Shown here: piece after piece, positions 55,703 to 63,783 of the stretch
Position numbering within the stretch: the stretch's first letter is position 1
Layout: every line of letters begins with the position of its first letter
NCBI GenBank assembly: GCA_016200005.1
Contig: JACQFP010000007.1
Location: forward strand, 37,495-101,494
DNA from: Verrucomicrobiota bacterium
GTDB lineage: Bacteria; Verrucomicrobiota; Verrucomicrobiia; Limisphaerales; PALSA-1396
Length of the DNA stretch: 64,000 nucleotides
Direction: 5' to 3'
Notes under the pieces: model-generated
Databases searched by the model: none
Seen by the model: the letters and a program-made list of their open reading frames with translations, nothing else
What the model was told of the DNA's origin: nothing
Made by a program: the position numbers and the translations under genes

Positions 55703-55795
55703 GTGCCTGGTGCGGAATGCAGAATTTGGAACGAACTATCAGCGGGCGGAGGAATCTCCTATTTCGCCCTTCGCCTTCCGGGTTCCGCATTTGAA

Positions 55796-55951
55796 TCACA
55801 CGTCCGGCTTGGTCTTGCGCAGGCCGGTCACGCGGTCGCCCGGCTTCCATTGGCCGCGTCGTTTCAGCACTTCCACGCGCTCGAAGCGCTTGAGGACATT
55901 TCGTTTGCCACCCATGGTGGCGATGGCCCGCAGACTGCGATGTTGTGACAT
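55796..55951 (-). CDS. Small basic protein (Chlamydiae/Verrucomicrobia type)
   Basis: Fifty-one residues, MSQHRSLRAIATMGGKRNVL to GDRVTGLRKTKPDV, strongly basic. This matches a conserved small protein found across Verrucomicrobia and Chlamydiae, usually beside ribosomal or RNA-modification genes and probably ribosome or RNA associated. It is near the start of the rluB-type gene on the same strand. The ATG at 55951 gives the length usual for the family; an upstream reading to 56011 adds nothing conserved. It is a helpful taxonomic marker. Confidence 0.88.
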   Translation of the reverse strand: MSQHRSLRAIATMGGKRNVLKRFERVEVLKRRGQWKPGDRVTGLRKTKPDV

Positions 55952-56080
55952 AAATAAATTCCAAATGTTGTTGACCCACTCCGCTGTTGAAGTGGGGGCG
56001 CATCGTAGCACGATGTTGGTTGAGTTGCCAATGGTTTATTTGGTTCGATGGCCGACGGTACTTTGCGATGGACAACCCGA

Positions 56081-56220
56081 TTACGGGAACAAGCCGCGAA
56101 TTTGTTTGGCCTCGCGCACCCGGCTCACGCCCAGACTCAGCGCGGCCAGGCGCATGGAGATTTTTTGTTTGCGGCTGAGGTTCAGCGTTTGCGTGAAGGA
56201 GCCTTCCAAAGCAAGGAAGT
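56081..56220 (-). pseudogene. Displaced 3' end of gdhA
   Basis: The minus strand up to TAA (56081-56083) encodes LEGSFTQTLNLSRKQKISMR followed by LAALSLGVSRVREAKQIRGL, nearly identical to the C-terminus of the complete gdhA (56762-58018). By my count bases 56101-56208 match 56782-56889 in 95 of 108 positions (about 88%). The preceding codons (56221-56539 on that strand) are unrelated, so only the last 40 or so codons were copied. It marks the far side of the hicBA insertion. Confidence 0.85.
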
Positions 56221-56356
56221 TGGAGTTTTGGCGAATTGTCCTGGCGCGAACGTAGCGGTAAAGCAGGGGACAGAGAAACCGGGGCTTTTCATGCGTTACG
56301 GTGAAACGACGCATTTCTGCAATGACAACGGCTGGAATCCATGACACATTATCGCC

Positions 56357-56548
56357 ATGAAAGGCATCGGCTACGTCTATTGGCAGGATGGCGACATGTG
56401 GCTCGGTTATCTGGAAGAGTTTCCGGACTACATGACGCAAGGAGAGTCGGTCGCGGAGTTGGAGGAGAATCTTCGAGATATCTACGACGACGTGGCGTCC
56501 GGTAGAATTCCATGTGTGCGTCGGCGCGCTGAACTTCAAGTCGCGTGA
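56357..56548 (+). CDS. hicB: HicB-family antitoxin
   Basis: This 63-residue protein contains GYVYWQDGDMWLGYLEEFPD and TQGESVAELEENLRDIYDD, the partially degraded RNase H fold of HicB. HicB neutralises the HicA mRNA interferase. No separate DNA-binding domain is present at the C-terminus. It precedes the HicA gene, with a four-base GTGA overlap, the antitoxin-first order seen in many HicBA pairs. Strand is opposite to flanking gdhA. The 136 bp before it (56221-56356) show no gene. Confidence 0.88.
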   Translation: MKGIGYVYWQDGDMWLGYLEEFPDYMTQGESVAELEENLRDIYDDVASGRIPCVRRRAELQVA

Positions 56549-56721
56549 AGCGCGTCGAACTTATTCAAAAACTCACAGCGATGGATTGCGTGTTCATTCG
56601 TCACGGTGGTAAACACGATTGGTATCAAAACCCGCGCACAAAGCAATGTCAGCCCGTTCCGCGTCATCGGGAGATCAAGGAATTCCTGGCTCGCGGCATC
56701 CTCAAAAAGTTGAGCGATTAA
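56545..56721 (+). CDS. hicA: HicA-family mRNA interferase toxin
   Basis: A 58-residue protein from GTG, VKRVELIQKLTAMDCVFIRH then GGKHDWYQNP, the dsRBD-like HicA fold with the conserved GGKH histidine that supports RNA cleavage. VPRHREIKEFLARGILKKL completes it. It cuts mRNA when HicB is degraded. The length is normal, so the toxin appears intact. Together with HicB it sits between an intact gdhA and a duplicate gdhA end. Confidence 0.88.
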   Translation: MKRVELIQKLTAMDCVFIRHGGKHDWYQNPRTKQCQPVPRHREIKEFLARGILKKLSD

Positions 56722-56761
56722 GATTCGTGTTCGCCAAGCATGCAACGTGACGTGTTCCTGA

Positions 56762-58018
56762 CTATGGAAATAACCCCCTTATCTGTTTCGCTTCCCGCAC
56801 CCGGCTCACGCCCAGGCTCAGCGCGGCCAGACGCATGGAGATTCTCTGTTTGCGGCTCAGGGTCAGTGTTTGCGTGAACGCGCCTTCCAGAATGCGGAAC
56901 AATTTGTCCACCACTTCGGTCTCGCCCCAAAAGAAACTTTGTAAATCCTGCACCCACTCAAAATAGGAAACTATCACCCCGCCGGCGTTGCAGAGGATGT
57001 CGGGGATTACAAAAATCTCCGGGCGCTGATCGAAGATTTCGTCGGCTTTTGGCGTGGTTGGGCCATTGGCGGCTTCGGCTAGGATGCGGCATTGGATTTT
57101 GGGCGCATTGACTTCCGTGATCTGCCGTTCCAACGCCGCTGGCACGAGAATGTCGCAAGGCGTGACAAGCAGTTGTTCGTTGGTAATCGGTTCGCCTTCA
57201 GAAAAACCGGCGACGGTGCGGTTTTGATTGGCAAACTTTTCCAACTTCCAAAGGTCCAAACCGCGCGCGTTGAAAACGCTGCCCATCGCGTCGCTTACCG
57301 CGATGATTTTCACGCCGTGCTTGGCCATCGAGAACGCCGCGATGGATCCGACGTTGCCGAAACCTTGCACCACCGCGGTCGCTTTGTTGGCATCAAGGCC
57401 AATCGTGTCCATCGCGCGGTTGACGAGGTAACCGACACCGCGCCCGGTTGCTTCGCGCCGACCCACCGACCCACCAATGCCAACCGGTTTGCCGGTCACG
57501 ATGCTGGGTGCGCTAAAACCCATGTGGACGGAATACGTGTCCATCATCCAGGCCATCGTCTGTTCGTTGGTGCCGAGGTCGGGAGCCATCACGTCCACTT
57601 GCGGGCCAATGAAGGGAATCATTTCCTGCGTGTAACGCCGCGTCAGCCGTTCCAGTTCCGTCACCGACATCCTGCGCGGGTCGCACGCGATGCCGCCCTT
57701 GGCGCCGCCGTAGGGCAAACCGGTGAGCGCGCATTTCCAGCTCATCCACATTGCCAGCGCCGCCACTTCGCCGAGTCTCACGTCGGGATGGTAGCGCAAT
57801 CCGCCTTTGGTCGGGCCAAGCGTCAGGTGATGCTGCACGCGGTAACCGGTGAACATTTGCGTCGAGCCGTCGTCGCGATGAATCGGCAGCGCGACGGTCA
57901 TGGAGCGCTTGGGGAATTTGAGACGGCCGCGCTCGGAATCGGGAATCGCCAGACGGTCGGCCACCAGGTCAAACTGGCGACACGCCATGTTAAACGTGGG
58001 ATGGTCGTAGATTTCCAT
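56762..58018 (-). CDS. gdhA: Glutamate dehydrogenase (Glu/Leu/Phe/Val type)
   Basis: The 418-residue protein has GPTKGGLRYHPDV and PYGGAKGGIACDP with the substrate-binding and catalytic lysines, APDLGTNEQTMAWMMDTY, VGIGGSVGRREATGRGV, the nucleotide-binding VVQGFGNVGSIAA and ILAEAANGPTTPKAD. It interconverts glutamate and 2-oxoglutarate. It is complete. Its last codons have a second copy on the far side of hicBA. On the minus strand it is divergent from rplM. Confidence 0.95.
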   Translation of the reverse strand: MEIYDHPTFNMACRQFDLVADRLAIPDSERGRLKFPKRSMTVALPIHRDDGSTQMFTGYRVQHHLTLGPTKGGLRYHPDVRLGEVAALAMWMSWKCALTGLPYGGAKGGIACDPRRMSVTELERLTRRYTQEMIPFIGPQVDVMAPDLGTNEQTMAWMMDTYSVHMGFSAPSIVTGKPVGIGGSVGRREATGRGVGYLVNRAMDTIGLDANKATAVVQGFGNVGSIAAFSMAKHGVKIIAVSDAMGSVFNARGLDLWKLEKFANQNRTVAGFSEGEPITNEQLLVTPCDILVPAALERQITEVNAPKIQCRILAEAANGPTTPKADEIFDQRPEIFVIPDILCNAGGVIVSYFEWVQDLQSFFWGETEVVDKLFRILEGAFTQTLTLSRKQRISMRLAALSLGVSRVREAKQIRGLFP

Positions 58019-58155
58019 GGCGGGAGGATAATGGTAAAGCGCGAACCGGGAAAAGTGAATTGTGGGTGTTGAAATGTTGAAGTGTTACAAGCCACATCGG
58101 GCAGCCACTCGTTTTGCCGGCCGCGACAAGTTTGGCGAATGAGTTGAAATGGCTA

Positions 58156-58183
58156 TTGACTTAAACCTTTTGTTTGCTACTTT
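58156..58183 (+). promoter_or_regulatory. Probable rplM-rpsI promoter
   Basis: TTGACT (58156-58161), a 16-base spacer and TACTTT (58178-58183) with TTTGC immediately upstream fit a sigma70-type promoter. The rplM start codon is 26 bases further on. This is the only good match in the divergent region between gdhA and rplM. Confidence 0.5.
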
Positions 58184-58208
58184 CACCGCTCCTTATATCA
58201 GGATTTGA

Positions 58209-58643
58209 ATGAAAACATATTTGCCGAAAGTAAATCTGGACCAGCGCAAATGGCACGTCGTGGATGCCAACGGCGCCATTCTGGGCCGCTTGGCTGTGCA
58301 GGTTGCCGACATCTTGCGCGGGAAAAACAAACCCATTTTTGCCCCGCATTTGGACGCTGGCGATTTTGTCGTCGTCATCAACGCCGAGAAGATTGCTCTC
58401 ACCGGCAAAAAGGAAACCGACAAGACATTCATGACCTACTCCGGCTGGAAAGGCGGCGAGAAGTACACCTCCGTCGCTCAAATCCGCACCCGGCATCCGG
58501 AAAAGTTGATCACGCACGCCGTCAAGGGCATGATCCCCAAAAACCGGCTGGGACGGCAACTGCTGACCAAATTAAAAGTTTACAAGGGCGACCAGCATCC
58601 GCACAGCGCGCAACAACCAGCGACGCTGACCGCCGCCAGGTGA
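58209..58643 (+). CDS. rplM: Ribosomal protein uL13
   Basis: The 144-residue protein reads [20 protein letters not shown] and [14 protein letters not shown], the signatures of uL13 of the large subunit. It is complete and, as in most bacteria, is followed by rpsI after 38 bp. Confidence 0.97.
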   Translation: MKTYLPKVNLDQRKWHVVDANGAILGRLAVQVADILRGKNKPIFAPHLDAGDFVVVINAEKIALTGKKETDKTFMTYSGWKGGEKYTSVAQIRTRHPEKLITHAVKGMIPKNRLGRQLLTKLKVYKGDQHPHSAQQPATLTAAR

Positions 58644-58681
58644 TCCCTCAACTTTTAACCAGAAACCCTCAACCCTTCAGT

Positions 58682-59083
58682 ATGGCAGAAATCAAGATTC
58701 AGGAATTCCTCGGCACCGGTCGCCGCAAAACGTCCGTAGCCCGCGTGCGACTGGCCGCCGGCTCCGGCAAGATTGTCGTCAACGGTCGCACGTTTGAAAC
58801 CTATTTCCCGACCGACTATCTGCGCACGCAGATCACCCGCCCGCTGTTCCTGACCGGGACGACGGAAAAATTCGACGTGCGCGTCAACGTGCAAGGCGGC
58901 GGGCCATCCGGGCAGGCCGGCGCGGTACGGCACGGAATCGCGCGCGCTTTGATCGCGGCTGATGCGAACCTCCGGGCAACGCTCAAACCCGAAGGTTTGT
59001 TGACCCGTGATCCGCGCATGAAAGAGCGCAAGAAATACGGTCAACCCGGGGCACGCAAACGCTTCCAATACTCGAAGCGTTAA
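58682..59083 (+). CDS. rpsI: Ribosomal protein uS9
   Basis: The 133-residue protein has [19 protein letters not shown] and the conserved C-terminus [11 protein letters not shown] whose lysine and arginine reach the P-site tRNA. Start at the ATG at 58682; the frame is open upstream but that part overlaps rplM. A terminator follows. Confidence 0.97.
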   Translation: MAEIKIQEFLGTGRRKTSVARVRLAAGSGKIVVNGRTFETYFPTDYLRTQITRPLFLTGTTEKFDVRVNVQGGGPSGQAGAVRHGIARALIAADANLRATLKPEGLLTRDPRMKERKKYGQPGARKRFQYSKR

Positions 59084-59103
59084 TCCGAACAAAAATTTAC
59101 GCG

Positions 59104-59137
59104 CCCCGCAGGTTGATACTTGCGGGGTTTTTCTTTT
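59104..59137 (+). terminator. Rho-independent terminator of rplM-rpsI
   Basis: CCCCGCAGG pairs with CTTGCGGGG (one G-T wobble) around a six-base loop and is followed by TTTTTCTTTT. It ends the ribosomal-protein operon before argC. Confidence 0.92.
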
Positions 59138-59199
59138 GTCAGTTGCAAATATGTAACGATTCGACCAAAACAACTAACCACTGATTCGTGACCAGAACC

Positions 59200-60270
59200 A
59201 TGAACAACAAGACATCGGTCAAAGTTGCCATCGTCGGCGCATCGGGTTATTCCGGTGAAGAACTGGTGCGCCTGCTGTTGTCGCATCCACACGCGGAACT
59301 TGCCGCCGTCACCTCGCGGCAATACGCCGGGCAGACGCTGGGCCAGATTTTTCCAAGGTTCGCGAATCAGCCACACGCCAAAACGCTGCGCTTCAGCGAA
59401 CCCAACGTGGAGTTGCTCGCCAAACAGGCGCAGGTGATTTTCCTCGCGCTGCCGCATGGCGTCGCCGCTGAGTTCGCAATGCCCTTGCTCAAACTCGGCT
59501 GTCAGGTCATCGACCTCAGCGCCGATTTCCGCGTGAAGAGCGCCACGGTGTACAAGGAGTTCTACGCGCACGATCATCCTGTGCCTGAATTGCTGGCCAA
59601 AGCGGTCTATGGATTGCCGGAAATCTATCGCGCTCAAATCAAGGATGCCTTGCTGGTTGCCTCGCCGGGCTGTTATCCCACGAGCATTCTACTTCCCACG
59701 CTGCCATTGTTGCGGGTGGGTCTGATCAAATCCACGGGTATCATCGCCGATTCGCTGAGCGGCGTCAGCGGGGCAGGACGCAAAGTAGAACCGGATTTCC
59801 TGTTTGTGGAATGTAACGAAAGCATAAGGCCGTACGGCATTCCGAAGCACCGGCATTTATCCGAAATCGAGCAGGAACTTTCGCTGGCCGCGCGGACGCC
59901 GGTCACGATTCAATTCACGCCGCACCTCATCCCGGTCAATCGCGGCATCTTGACCACGCTTTATCTCGCGCCGGAAAATCATTTCAGTGACGCGCAAGGG
60001 ATGGGCGAATTAAACGAAAAGATTTCCGCCTGCTACCAGTCGGCTTACGGAAACGAACCTTTCGTCCGGTTGCTCGACGGCAAAACGCTGCCCGACACCA
60101 AGAACGTGATTGGCACGAACGTCATTGAAATCGCCTGGCGGCTCGACCCGCGCACCGGCCGGCTCATCGTCCTGAGCGCCGAGGACAATCTCGTCAAAGG
60201 TGCGAGCGGCCAGGCGGTTCAAAGCATGAACATTCTGTGCGGTTTTCCCGAAACGGCGGGATTAGGATGA
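59200..60270 (+). CDS. argC: N-acetyl-gamma-glutamyl-phosphate reductase
   Basis: The 356-residue enzyme has the NADP-binding GASGYSGEELVRLL (13-), FLALPHGVAAEFA, the active-site SPGCYPTS with Cys158 and SGVSGAGRK. It reduces N-acetylglutamyl phosphate to the semialdehyde in arginine synthesis. Start at 59200 or, with a GTG, at 59188. ArgJ of the same pathway is encoded downstream, separated only by an esterase gene whose start overlaps the argC stop. Confidence 0.95.
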   Translation: MNNKTSVKVAIVGASGYSGEELVRLLLSHPHAELAAVTSRQYAGQTLGQIFPRFANQPHAKTLRFSEPNVELLAKQAQVIFLALPHGVAAEFAMPLLKLGCQVIDLSADFRVKSATVYKEFYAHDHPVPELLAKAVYGLPEIYRAQIKDALLVASPGCYPTSILLPTLPLLRVGLIKSTGIIADSLSGVSGAGRKVEPDFLFVECNESIRPYGIPKHRHLSEIEQELSLAARTPVTIQFTPHLIPVNRGILTTLYLAPENHFSDAQGMGELNEKISACYQSAYGNEPFVRLLDGKTLPDTKNVIGTNVIEIAWRLDPRTGRLIVLSAEDNLVKGASGQAVQSMNILCGFPETAGLG

Positions 60271-61571
60271 GCAAGAACGCTTGTTCCATAATTGCGCCAA
60301 CCTTCGTGCTTCTGGCGTGTTACCTGGCCGGATGCACCACTCCGTCACCCAAGAAAGTGGCGTATCCCGAACCCTCCGCGTTGCGATCACAACCTGCGCT
60401 GCCGGATCCGCTCGTGATGCTTGATGGCCGCCGCGTTGCCTCGCGAGCACAATGGTTTAACGAGCGTCGTCCGGAGCTGCGGGCGCTGTTCCAGCATTAC
60501 ATGTATGACCAGCTCCCACCGAAGCCCGACCAGATGAAGACCAAGCTACTGGCCGAGCATCACGACTTTCTCGGCGGCAAGGCCACGCTCAAGCTCGTGA
60601 CGTTGGAAACTGGATCTGGCGGAGCGCCAAGAATCGATCTGATGCTGGTGCTGCCAAATGATCGTCGCGGCCCGGTGCCGGTGTTTCTGGCGATGAACTT
60701 CTGCGGCAACCATGCGCTCACCGATGATCCGCGCGTGCCGCTCGCACGCGGCTGGCTTTACAACTCTTGCAAAGGCTGCACCAACAACGCCGCCACCGAA
60801 GCCGCGCGCGGGGGTCAAATCGTTGACTGGCCGTTGAGTCGGATCATCGAACGCGGCTATGCTCTGGCCGCGTTTTGCAGCAGCGACGTGGATTCTGACC
60901 GCAAAGAAATCAGCGATGGCATCTACGCCTGGCTTGCGCGCAACAATCCGTCGGAGAACAACCCGACGAACCGCGGGTCCATCGCTGCTTGGGCGTGGGG
61001 TTTCCATCGCTGCGTGGATTATCTCCTGACCGACCGCGACGTTGACGCGCGTCACATTGCCAGTGTGGGTCATTCGCGCAACGGCAAGACGGCATTGCTT
61101 GCCGCCGCGTTCGATGAACGCATCGCACTGGCCATTCCGCATCAGGCCGGTTGCGGCGGCACGGCACCGAGTCGCGGCAAGATTGGCGAATCGGTGCAAC
61201 GCATCAACACCGCGTTCCCGCACTGGTTCAACGCCCAGTTCAAACAATTCAATGACTCGCCAGAGCGATTGCCCTTTGATCAAAACTGCCTCGCGGCCCT
61301 TTGTGCGCCGCGGCCGGTGTTGTTCTCGAACGCGCAGGAAGACCAATGGGCCAACCCCGCCGGCCAGTTCGAAGTGCTGCAAGCCGCCGATCCGGTTTAT
61401 CTCCTCCTCGGCGTGAAAGGATTGGCCGCGAAAGAAATGCCGCCATCGCGACAACTCGTGGACAGCCGCCTTGGGTACTACATTCGCGAGGGCAAACACT
61501 CGATGACCGCGGACGATTGGGAAGTGTTCATGAACTTCGCCGACCGCCAATGGGGCAAACCAACGAAATGA
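60267..61571 (+). CDS. CE15-like glucuronoyl esterase lipoprotein
   Basis: A 434-residue protein with a lipoprotein signal ending LAGC (Cys23). It contains WNERRPE-like entry WFNERRPELRALFQHYMYD, VPVFLAMNFCGNH, and the nucleophile motif VGHSRNGKTA (Ser about 271) in place of the usual GCSRxGK of carbohydrate esterase family 15. AIPHQAGCGGTAPSR and the C-terminal EGKHSMTADDW with the catalytic His complete it. CE15 enzymes cut ester bonds between glucuronoxylan and lignin alcohols. It overlaps argC by four bases, an unexpected partner. Confidence 0.85.
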   Translation: MSKNACSIIAPTFVLLACYLAGCTTPSPKKVAYPEPSALRSQPALPDPLVMLDGRRVASRAQWFNERRPELRALFQHYMYDQLPPKPDQMKTKLLAEHHDFLGGKATLKLVTLETGSGGAPRIDLMLVLPNDRRGPVPVFLAMNFCGNHALTDDPRVPLARGWLYNSCKGCTNNAATEAARGGQIVDWPLSRIIERGYALAAFCSSDVDSDRKEISDGIYAWLARNNPSENNPTNRGSIAAWAWGFHRCVDYLLTDRDVDARHIASVGHSRNGKTALLAAAFDERIALAIPHQAGCGGTAPSRGKIGESVQRINTAFPHWFNAQFKQFNDSPERLPFDQNCLAALCAPRPVLFSNAQEDQWANPAGQFEVLQAADPVYLLLGVKGLAAKEMPPSRQLVDSRLGYYIREGKHSMTADDWEVFMNFADRQWGKPTK

Positions 61572-61588
61572 ATCTGCATTGTCTCGCT

Positions 61589-61716
61589 GAGAGCGTGTAC
61601 GGAAAAGCGGTTTGGTGTCCCGGCTTTAGCCGGCAAGCACGACCAACGCACGCTAAAGCGTGGACACCAAACGGTAGAATCCGCTCGCCATCGCATTTCC
61701 GTACACGCGTTGAGAG
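61589..61716. repeat. Nested palindromic repeat between esterase gene and argJ
   Basis: Outer arms GTGTACGGAAA (61595-61605) and TTTCCGTACAC (61696-61706) and inner arms TTTGGTGTCC (61611-61620) and GGACACCAAA (61662-61671) are perfect complements. The centre holds GGCTTTAGCCGGC and CGCTAAAGCG. The element fills nearly the entire gap before argJ. No T-run follows, so it is more like a dispersed element than a terminator. Confidence 0.85.
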
Positions 61717-61738
61717 TAACGCGACCGAGTTTTAGAAA

Positions 61739-63124
61739 ATGAAGATCAAATTGAAACGCATTCCCGGCTCCATCACTACGCCCAAAGGCTTTCTGGCCTC
61801 GGCCGTCTTCTGCGACATCAAACGCCTCGGCACCGGCAAAGGTTCGCAGAAGGGAAACAAGCGCGACCTCACGCTCATGGTTTCCGAGGTGCCCGCCACC
61901 GTCGCCGGTATGTTTACGACCAACCAGGTCTGCGCCGCGCCGGTGAAAGTTTGCATCGAGCGCGTGAAGCGCGGAGCGGCACAGGCCATCGTGGTCAACT
62001 CCGGCAACGCCAATGCCTGCACCGGCAAGCAAGGTCTTGCGGATGCCTGTGAAATGGTGAGCTTCACAGAGCGCGCGCTGAACTTGCCGAAAGGCTCAAC
62101 GTTGGTTGGCTCGACCGGGCGCATCGGCGTCACGATGCCGATGGAAAACGTCCGCACCGGCATTATCGAGGCCGCGACGCTGCTTGGTTCAAGCGCCGAA
62201 CACGCCGCGCACGCTGCCGAAGCCATCATGACCAGCGACACGAAGCCGAAGCAAATCGCGGTTGAGTTCAAACTCGGCGGCAAGACCGTGCGCATCGGCG
62301 GCATCTGCAAAGGCGCCGGAATGATTCAGCCCGGCATGAGCGCCACCGGCAAACGTCCTGCCGCGATGCCGCTTCACGCCACGATGCTTTGTTTCATCAC
62401 CACGGACGCCGCCATCGAAGCGAAGGCATTGCAGACCGCGTTGCAGGAAGCCGTGGCCAACAGTTTAAATCGCATCACTGTGGACGGCGACATGAGTACC
62501 AACGACACGGTGCTCGTGCTGGCGAATGGGCTGGCGGGAAATCCTCCTCTCGTAGCAGCCGACGTGAGGAGGCTCACTTCAAAAAATGGAGGCGAAGTTG
62601 GAGCCGACTCACGTCGGCTGCCACGGAACTTTGAAGTTTTTCAATCCGCGCTCGACCACGTCTGTCTTGAACTCGCCAAGATGATCGTGCGTGATGGCGA
62701 AGGCGTGCATCGCGTTGTGACTGTGCGGGTGAACGGCGCGAGGTCTATTCAAGACGCTGATGCCGCCGCGCGGGCCGTGGCCAACAGTGCGTTGGTGAAA
62801 ACAAGCTGGCACGGCGGCGATCCGAATTGGGGACGCATCATTGACGCCATCGGCTACAGCCCGGCGACGGTCGTTGAGGAAAAGATTGATATTGGCTACA
62901 GCGCCCCCGGTAGCCTGAAGATTTTGTGGAGTCTCAAGCGCGGCCAGCCGACCGACACAACGTTCAAACAACTCTGTGCGACCGTCGCGCCGAAGGAATT
63001 TGATTTGCATATCAACCTGAACCTCGGCAAGTCCAGCGCCGTGATGTATGCCGCCGACTTGACCGAAGCCTACGTTGACTACAACAAAGGCGACGTGACC
63101 GACCCGACGACACTCGGAGGTTGA
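61739..63124 (+). CDS. argJ: Glutamate N-acetyltransferase (bifunctional ArgJ) with two insertions
   Basis: The 461-residue protein has VNSGNANACTGKQG, GSTGRIGVTMPME, ICKGAGMIQPGM, the cleavage/nucleophile segment HATMLCFITTD with Thr215, and ends KSSAVMYAADLTEAYVDYNK. ArgJ moves the acetyl group of N-acetylornithine to glutamate; the bifunctional form also uses acetyl-CoA. Two features are odd. Fourteen or so residues separate PGM from ATML, which are normally contiguous. Residues about 272-296 are encoded by an inserted palindromic repeat (62552-62624) that keeps the frame. Downstream lie mazEF and a second argJ end. Confidence 0.95.
   Translation: MKIKLKRIPGSITTPKGFLASAVFCDIKRLGTGKGSQKGNKRDLTLMVSEVPATVAGMFTTNQVCAAPVKVCIERVKRGAAQAIVVNSGNANACTGKQGLADACEMVSFTERALNLPKGSTLVGSTGRIGVTMPMENVRTGIIEAATLLGSSAEHAAHAAEAIMTSDTKPKQIAVEFKLGGKTVRIGGICKGAGMIQPGMSATGKRPAAMPLHATMLCFITTDAAIEAKALQTALQEAVANSLNRITVDGDMSTNDTVLVLANGLAGNPPLVAADVRRLTSKNGGEVGADSRRLPRNFEVFQSALDHVCLELAKMIVRDGEGVHRVVTVRVNGARSIQDADAAARAVANSALVKTSWHGGDPNWGRIIDAIGYSPATVVEEKIDIGYSAPGSLKILWSLKRGQPTDTTFKQLCATVAPKEFDLHINLNLGKSSAVMYAADLTEAYVDYNKGDVTDPTTLGG
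62552..62624. repeat. Palindromic repeat inserted in frame within argJ
   Basis: GTAGCAGCCGACGTGAGGAG (62552-) and its complement CTCACGTCGGCTGCCAC (62608-62624) form arms that match in 21 of 24 positions. The loop is about 25 bases. It encodes VAADVRRLTSKNGGEVGADS and a few more residues, which break the conserved stretch between AGNPP and FQSALDHVC. Arms match the repeat at 3857-3947. Confidence 0.85.
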
Positions 63125-63171
63125 ACACTTGACGGGCCGCGAAAGGGCGGTAGTCTTTTTGTAGCTACATT

Positions 63172-63414
63172 ATGAAAACCGTGGTTCAACAATGGGGAAA
63201 TAGTCTGGCGCTGCGCATTCCCAAGGCGTTCGCGCATCAAACCTGCATCAAGAAAGGCAGTGCGGTCAGTCTTTCGGTGGAAAACGGACGCATGGTCGTG
63301 AAACCGATCAGGCCGCGGAAGTATTCGCTCAAGGAACTCGTTTCCAGGATCACTTCGCAAAACCGTCACCCGGAAACCGATTGGGGCAAAGCCATGGGAA
63401 AGGAAATCTGGTAA
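63172..63414 (+). CDS. mazE: MazE/AbrB-type antitoxin
   Basis: This 80-residue protein has a SpoVT/AbrB swapped-hairpin domain (VQQWGNSLALRIPKAFAHQT, SVENGRMVVKP) followed by a C-terminal toxin-binding tail. It binds DNA upstream of the operon and blocks MazF. It starts 48 bp after argJ and stops immediately before the toxin ATG. Confidence 0.92.
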   Translation: MKTVVQQWGNSLALRIPKAFAHQTCIKKGSAVSLSVENGRMVVKPIRPRKYSLKELVSRITSQNRHPETDWGKAMGKEIW

Positions 63415-63762
63415 ATGGCTGCCTACGTGCCTGACCGTGGCGACGTGGTGTGGATAAACTTCAGCCCGCAAGCCGGGCACGAGCAAGCCGGGCGGCGTCC
63501 CGCCGTCGTCCTGTCGCCCCGCAGCTACAACAAACCTTCAGGCCTGGCATTGTTCTGCCCGATCACCAACCGCGCCAAAGACTATCCGTTTGAAGCCAAC
63601 CTGCCGCAAAATGCGCCCGTGACTGGCGTGGTACTGGCGGATCAAGTCCGCAATCTCGACTGGCACGCGCGCCGCGTTGAATTTATCGGCGAACTGGATT
63701 TGGAAACGCTGGCCGACATTCTCGCGCGCCTCCGACCGCTTGTTGAACTCGAAGATGAATAG
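63415..63762 (+). CDS. mazF: MazF/PemK-type endoribonuclease toxin
   Basis: A 115-residue protein with PDRGDVVWINFSPQAGHEQA, RRPAVVLSP and LALFCPITNRAKDYPFE, the family motifs with catalytic Arg and Thr, ending LDLETLADILARLRPLVEL. MazF cleaves single-stranded RNA at short motifs. Full length and apparently active. Start abuts the mazE stop (TAAATG). Confidence 0.93.
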   Translation: MAAYVPDRGDVVWINFSPQAGHEQAGRRPAVVLSPRSYNKPSGLALFCPITNRAKDYPFEANLPQNAPVTGVVLADQVRNLDWHARRVEFIGELDLETLADILARLRPLVELEDE

Positions 63763-63783
63763 GCCTCCGCGCAAACTCGATAG

